From NCBI GenBank assembly GCA_020638975.1, contig JACKHN010000008.1, positions 248,001 to 312,000 of the forward strand: a stretch of 64,000 nt of DNA, written 5' to 3'. This DNA comes from Planctomycetaceae bacterium (GTDB taxonomy: Bacteria; Planctomycetota; Planctomycetia; Pirellulales; Pirellulaceae). Below the pieces are notes generated by a model. It did no database searches. It saw only the letters and a list, made by a program, of their open reading frames with translations, and had not been told where the DNA came from. The position numbers and the translations under genes were made by a program. Position 1 is the stretch's first letter. Each line of letters begins with the position of its first letter. Shown here one piece after another: positions 60,591 through 64,000 of the stretch.

Positions 60591-61172
60591 ATGTGGGATT
60601 CTCGCAGCGACTTGCTCAACGATGGTCGCATCCAACACTTCACCTTGCTTCGCGACGACACGCCATTGGCATTTGCAGACGTTCTATCGCTGTGGCGCGA
60701 TGATGCTTCGTTTCGATCGTACTTCTGCACATTGCTCGGCGCGTCGCCCTTTGAGGCGTACCGCTGGGAGGCGCCAAGCGTCACGTTGGCCACACTTTCC
60801 CGCCAATTTGAGTGTGTACTCTTACGCAGTGATGCACTTGCCCGCGCGGTGGACACGACTGCTTTCGCGACGCACTTCAACTCCGAGTCTGAAGTCGTCA
60901 CGTTCCCTAATCTTGGCGGCGATGCCGTGATGGTTGTACCTTGTCCCATTGGCGACGCGTCGATTTACGGGCACCTCGCTTCATTCATTCGCCACGCACC
61001 TCAGTCACAGTTGCACCATCTGTGGCAATCTGTGGCCATTGCTATGGAGCACCGCGTTTGTGACCGTCCTGTGTGGCTCAGCACCGCAGGCATGGGCGTA
61101 TCGTGGCTGCATGTTCGTTTGGATGATCGGCCCAAGTATTACGGTTACTTACCATACCGGCAGGTCGCATAA
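60591..61172 (+). CDS. DUF6940 family protein of unknown function
   Basis: 193 residues. The blocks SFRSYFCTLLGASPFEAYRW, VVTFPNLGGDAVMVVPC and STAGMGVSWLHVRLDDRPKY match the pattern I associate with DUF6940, which includes a conserved F-P-N-L-G-G-D-A loop and the W-L-H-V-R-L-D-x-R-P-K-Y-Y end. No enzyme activity is known. It follows the ADP-ribosyl-glycohydrolase gene by 45 bp on the same strand, which ties it to the NAD/ADP-ribose group. Family assignment is from memory of the sequence pattern and should be confirmed. Confidence 0.75.
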   Translation: MWDSRSDLLNDGRIQHFTLLRDDTPLAFADVLSLWRDDASFRSYFCTLLGASPFEAYRWEAPSVTLATLSRQFECVLLRSDALARAVDTTAFATHFNSESEVVTFPNLGGDAVMVVPCPIGDASIYGHLASFIRHAPQSQLHHLWQSVAIAMEHRVCDRPVWLSTAGMGVSWLHVRLDDRPKYYGYLPYRQVA

Positions 61173-61278
61173 CGGATTACGATTGTCATTGCGACTGAAC
61201 TTACATCACTTTTCAACAAAAACAGTGCCGGTGAGAGACGCTACTTCGGCAAGCCTTCTGTGCTTCGGAAAATGCGAA

Positions 61279-61854
61279 ATGGTGAAACACTCTGTCCGCG
61301 AGGAACTGCAGGGCATCCTAATCTTTGTCGGCGTCGTCTGGTTCGTTTTTTTGGCGGGCCTCCTTGCGCCAATAGACATCAAGTCGTTCGGAGTAACACC
61401 GCGTTCGTTGATCGGCCTGGGCGGCATTCTCCTGATGCCGTTTCTTCATGAAGACTTGAAACATCTGGTGAGCAATTCCGTCCCACTCACAATTCTGCTA
61501 ACCCTACTGGCCGGCTCGAAAGCGAATTCTTGGGCGATTGTGATTTACATTGTCGTGATAGGCGGTACGTTGTTGTGGCTGTTTGGCCGACCAGCGACGC
61601 ACATCGGTGCCAGTGGTTTGGTCTATGGCTTGATCGCATTCTTGCTTGTCTCTGGATTTCTAGAACGAAGAGCCTGGCCGCTCGCGATATCGATTCTTGT
61701 CGGATTCCTGTACGGTGGCACTCTTCTTTCGGGAATCATTCCCGATCTCGGGTCACATGTATCCTGGGAGGGGCACCTTTTCGGCGTTGTGGCTGGAGGC
61801 ATGACCGCTGGATTGGTAACCAAGCGGAGCCGGCTGAAAGAAGCGAGTTCGTAA
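61279..61854 (+). CDS. Rhomboid-family intramembrane serine protease
   Basis: 191 residues from ATG 61279; the frame is open upstream through the DUF6940 gene in another frame and is not coding there. About five to six membrane segments. The catalytic features are FLHEDLKHLVSNSVPLTILL with N66, the nucleophile loop THIGASGLVYGLIAF with G-A-S112-G, and SWEGHLFGVVAGGMTAG with H166. Rhomboids cut single-pass membrane proteins near the membrane surface. No substrate is suggested, and it is unclear whether the gene belongs to the ADP-ribose group; the 106-bp gap and different theme make it doubtful. Confidence 0.85.
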   Translation: MVKHSVREELQGILIFVGVVWFVFLAGLLAPIDIKSFGVTPRSLIGLGGILLMPFLHEDLKHLVSNSVPLTILLTLLAGSKANSWAIVIYIVVIGGTLLWLFGRPATHIGASGLVYGLIAFLLVSGFLERRAWPLAISILVGFLYGGTLLSGIIPDLGSHVSWEGHLFGVVAGGMTAGLVTKRSRLKEASS

Positions 61855-61873
61855 TCGAATCGCTTAGTTCCAC

Positions 61874-62743
61874 TCATTCAGGCAGGTCGAAGATGTGTAC
61901 CGACTGGTCTTTCTCCGCAAAGCGAGAGGGCTGATTTTTCTTTCGGCGATCCGATACCGCGACAAGGCGGTTCAGGTTGATCCAGGCCACGCCTTCGACG
62001 TTGCCGTAAGCGATCTTCCCAGTCGTCGTGCGAGGAAACGGATATGCTTCTCCGCCATCACACCAATTCCACTTACTTTCTTCAAACGTACCAATCCACA
62101 GCATGGAGTTCTGTTGCGATACAACTGCAACTCGGTTTCCGTCGATCGTCATCCCGGAGAAGTCCTCGAAGAGTACCGACTTCGGTAGTTTTATCGTGTC
62201 GACGTGCGCCCAGCGTTTCTTTCTTTTCTCAAATAGTTGAATTCGTCCGCCACCCGGCTTGCGTCCCTTGCCGCCGCTCTGGCACTTATTACCTTCGCAG
62301 AGCGCCAATAGGTAGTCTCGGTTATCACGCCGTATATGGCAGACAGCCTCAAAGCCCTTGTTACCAGACTTAAAGTCGAACTCGACAGGGCGACTCTTGA
62401 GGTAACTTAGTCCATCGTCATACTCAAAAATTTCAGCACGAAAGCGACCGCCCTTGTGTCTTCGAGATTCGACCAACAGGTAGTAGCGATTCTTAACGGA
62501 GTTGTAGGTGATGCCCTCGTAGCCACCATCGACGGGAGCCATCCCGAAAAGACCGTTCATTACGCATGGAATCAAGTCTTCCGACAACTTTGCTACTGAT
62601 GTGTGGTTGTCGAACACAACAAAAAACTGACGTTCTTTCACCAACACACCGCTGGCTTCATGTTCGACACCAGAAGGTGCGTCCGGCAATAGAGCGGCCA
62701 GCTTACTCTCGCGCACGAGTTTCAGTGTTTCTGCGCGGGCCAT
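61874..62743 (-). CDS. Hypothetical propeller-like protein
   Basis: 289 residues, no signal peptide. A series of beta-rich units ends in short W/Y-containing strands: GVEHEASGVLVKERQFFVVF, MAPVDGGYEGITYNSVKNRY, KSGNKGFEAVCHIRRDNRDY, SVLFEDFSGMTIDGNRVAVV, GNVEGVAWINLNRLVAVSDR. The pattern (blade units with E-G-x-x-W/Y and D-x-x-S-G-M-x-x-x-G) resembles SdiA-regulated or esterase-like phytase-related propellers, but I do not assign a family. It converges with the rhomboid gene. Confidence 0.7.
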   Translation of the reverse strand: MARAETLKLVRESKLAALLPDAPSGVEHEASGVLVKERQFFVVFDNHTSVAKLSEDLIPCVMNGLFGMAPVDGGYEGITYNSVKNRYYLLVESRRHKGGRFRAEIFEYDDGLSYLKSRPVEFDFKSGNKGFEAVCHIRRDNRDYLLALCEGNKCQSGGKGRKPGGGRIQLFEKRKKRWAHVDTIKLPKSVLFEDFSGMTIDGNRVAVVSQQNSMLWIGTFEESKWNWCDGGEAYPFPRTTTGKIAYGNVEGVAWINLNRLVAVSDRRKKNQPSRFAEKDQSVHIFDLPE

Positions 62744-62849
62744 GAGGGCTCTCTCGATGACAGGTTCTTTCGGTTAGTGAAAGGCGATGGCGCTATCATG
62801 CCCAAATCCAAAAGCGAACGCAACTCAGTCGCGCGAATCGTTCCGTGGC

Positions 62850-62883
62850 AAAAGCTCCCTGGTCCGATTGCTCGAACCAGGGG
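62850..62883 (-). terminator. Rho-independent terminator of tuf
   Basis: On the minus strand CCCTGGT (plus positions 62876-62882) pairs with ACCAGGG (62857-62863) and is followed by AGCTTTTG (62849-62856, TTTT at 62850-62853). It begins about 16 bp after the tuf stop codon. Confidence 0.75.
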
Positions 62884-62898
62884 CTACCAAGTGACGGG

Positions 62899-64000
62899 CT
62901 AAGCCAGCACTTTCGTGACGACGCCAGAGCCGACCGTCTTGCTGCCTTCGCGAATTGCGAAGCGAGCGCCGTCCGCTAGAGCGACCGGGCTCTGCAGCGA
63001 GACACCCAACTTCACGCCATCACCGGGCGTCGCCATGTCGACGTCGCCCAACACGCGTGCCGATCCAGTGACGTCCGCCGTACGGAAGAAAAACTGAGGC
63101 GTGTAACCGTCAAAGAACGGCGTGTGACGCCCCCCTTCCTCCTTGGTGAGGACGTAAACCTCCGCCTCGAAGTCGGTGATTGGTGTGATCGATCCGATCG
63201 CAGCCAACACCTGACCTCGCTGAACTTCGTCGCGTGCTACACCTCGCAGCAAGCAGCCAACATTATGACCGGCTTGGCCGACGTCGAGCACTTGGCCGAA
63301 TGTTTCGACCTGAGTGACAACGACCGTCCGCGGTTCACCCGCCAGTCCAACGATGTCCACCGAGTCACCCGCGCGGACTGTTCCCTGCTCGATCTTGCCA
63401 GTAACAACCGTACCGCGTCCTTCGATCGTGAACACATTCTCGATCGGCATCAGCAGCGGCTTGTCAACATCTCGCATCGGATCAGGGATGTAGGTGTCCA
63501 ACGCCGTGAGCAACTCGTCAATACAACGCGTTGCTTCGACATCAGTCGGGTTGTCATGCGCGAGCATAGCTGAGCCACGGACCACCGGCACTTCGTCGCC
63601 GGGGAATCCGTAGCGAGTCAGCAACTCACGCAGGTCCATCTCGACCAGATCGATCAACTCGGGATCGTCCACCAAGTCGCACTTGTTCAAGAACACGACT
63701 AGGTGAGGCACGCCGACCTGTCGTGCCAGCAGTACGTGCTCGCGAGTTTGTGGCATCGGGCCGTCAGCAGCCGAGACCAGCAACACCGCGCCATCCATTT
63801 GTGCCGCACCGGTAATCATGTTCTTGATGTAATCGGCGTGACCTGGACAGTCGATGTGTGCGTAGTCTCGACGCTCGCTCTCGTAGCGGACATGCGCGGC
63901 CAGGATCGTCACGGTCTTATTCTTATCCCGGACGATGCCACCCTTGGCGATCTGTTGGTACGACTTGTACTCAGCCAGCCCCTTCTCGGACTGCACGCGC
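62899..64000 (-). CDS. tuf: Translation elongation factor Tu, N-terminus outside the window
   Basis: About 367 C-terminal codons are visible; the first about 30 residues with the P-loop lie beyond the right edge. The G domain shows DCPGHADYIKNMITGAAQMD (G3), NKCDLV (G4) and the S-A-M region (G5), then domain 2 (GRGTVVTGKIEQGTVRAGDS) and domain 3 (GGRHTPFFDGYTPQFFFRTA, VRFAIREGSKTVGSG-like end). The switch I stretch reads VRDKNKTVTILAAHVRYESE, where most bacteria have R-G-I-T-I-N. EF-Tu delivers aminoacyl-tRNA to the ribosome. The gene stands alone here, with no rpsJ or fusA in view. Confidence 0.93.
   Translation of the reverse strand, partial: RVQSEKGLAEYKSYQQIAKGGIVRDKNKTVTILAAHVRYESERRDYAHIDCPGHADYIKNMITGAAQMDGAVLLVSAADGPMPQTREHVLLARQVGVPHLVVFLNKCDLVDDPELIDLVEMDLRELLTRYGFPGDEVPVVRGSAMLAHDNPTDVEATRCIDELLTALDTYIPDPMRDVDKPLLMPIENVFTIEGRGTVVTGKIEQGTVRAGDSVDIVGLAGEPRTVVVTQVETFGQVLDVGQAGHNVGCLLRGVARDEVQRGQVLAAIGSITPITDFEAEVYVLTKEEGGRHTPFFDGYTPQFFFRTADVTGSARVLGDVDMATPGDGVKLGVSLQSPVALADGARFAIREGSKTVGSGVVTKVLA

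Noticed and set aside
60934..61278. N-terminal extension of the rhomboid gene
   Set aside because: It overlaps the DUF6940 coding sequence in another frame and is not rhomboid-like; ATG 61279 fits the family length.
62850..62883. Possible tRNA T-arm (GGTTCGA) on the minus strand
   Set aside because: The rest of a cloverleaf is absent, and the stem plus T-rich tail right after the tuf stop fits a terminator.
1..64000. Prophage or integrated plasmid in the window
   Set aside because: No integrase, capsid, terminase or replication genes were recognised, and gene style is uniform apart from the IS1-type remnant.

Overview
The window looks like a chromosomal segment of a planctomycete, most likely a Pirellula/Rhodopirellula-type member of the Planctomycetota. 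The evidence is three gene pairs of the planctomycete cytochrome / Tat-exported families (DUF1549-DUF1553 with DUF1501, and DUF1592-type with DUF1552), an extra lone DUF1501 gene, a sulfatase with an FGE-type CxAxR site, a DUF1080-glucose/sorbosone dehydrogenase fusion, a sialate O-acetylesterase, and many intergenic hairpin repeats. No rRNA, tRNA or CRISPR array was recognised.

Layout. 1-5.4 kb: a partial hypothetical gene, a lone DUF1501 protein, and a sugar-acid-type MFS carrier followed by a LarA-like (DUF2088) racemase/epimerase. 5.4-14.2 kb: an SRPBCC pseudogene with one in-frame stop, the sulfatase, an IS1-type transposase remnant, a secreted beta-helix protein, a membrane flippase-like protein, a RidA protein and the DUF1080-GSDH fusion. 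14.3-19.6 kb, minus strand: an MFS carrier and a three-gene secreted esterase cluster. 20-30.2 kb, plus strand: two cytochrome/Tat pairs around a small two-component system. 30.2-35.7 kb, minus strand: a TetR-type regulator, HlyD-type adaptor and RND pump. 35.9-40.6 kb: a third cytochrome/Tat pair, in which the cytochrome gene carries an in-frame hairpin repeat. 40.7-45.7 kb: a PhyH dioxygenase, fliS, a glycosyltransferase with TPR repeats and a secreted thioredoxin-like protein.

45.8-52.6 kb holds a complete type I Wadjet (JetABCD) plasmid-defence operon: an SMC-like complex that would recognise small circular DNA and the TOPRIM-type nuclease JetD that would cut it. A short tract of small genes and repeats (52.6-54.2 kb) follows.

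54.3-61.2 kb is the most unusual part: a one-direction NAD+/ADP-ribose gene island. Two promoters of good sigma-70 form overlap 21-bp palindromes (TTAGTGT-N7-ACACTAA type) in front of pncB and nrtR. NrtR is a Nudix-domain repressor whose family senses ADP-ribose. Behind it lie pncA, kptA (RNA 2'-phosphotransferase), a microbial PARG-type glycohydrolase, an ADP-ribose-type Nudix hydrolase, an ADP-ribosyl-glycohydrolase and a DUF6940 protein. The set joins NAD+ salvage to removal and recycling of ADP-ribose; my inference is a feedback circuit in which ADP-ribose released by NAD+ consumption or ADP-ribosylation induces both salvage and erasers. The window ends with a rhomboid protease, a hypothetical propeller-like protein and a partial tuf gene.

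The second theme is repeats: about fourteen hairpin elements of several sequence families occupy intergenic spaces, two copies of one family lie 6 kb apart, and one family (GGGGTCGGGAGTC-type arms) occurs both intergenically and inside a coding sequence.
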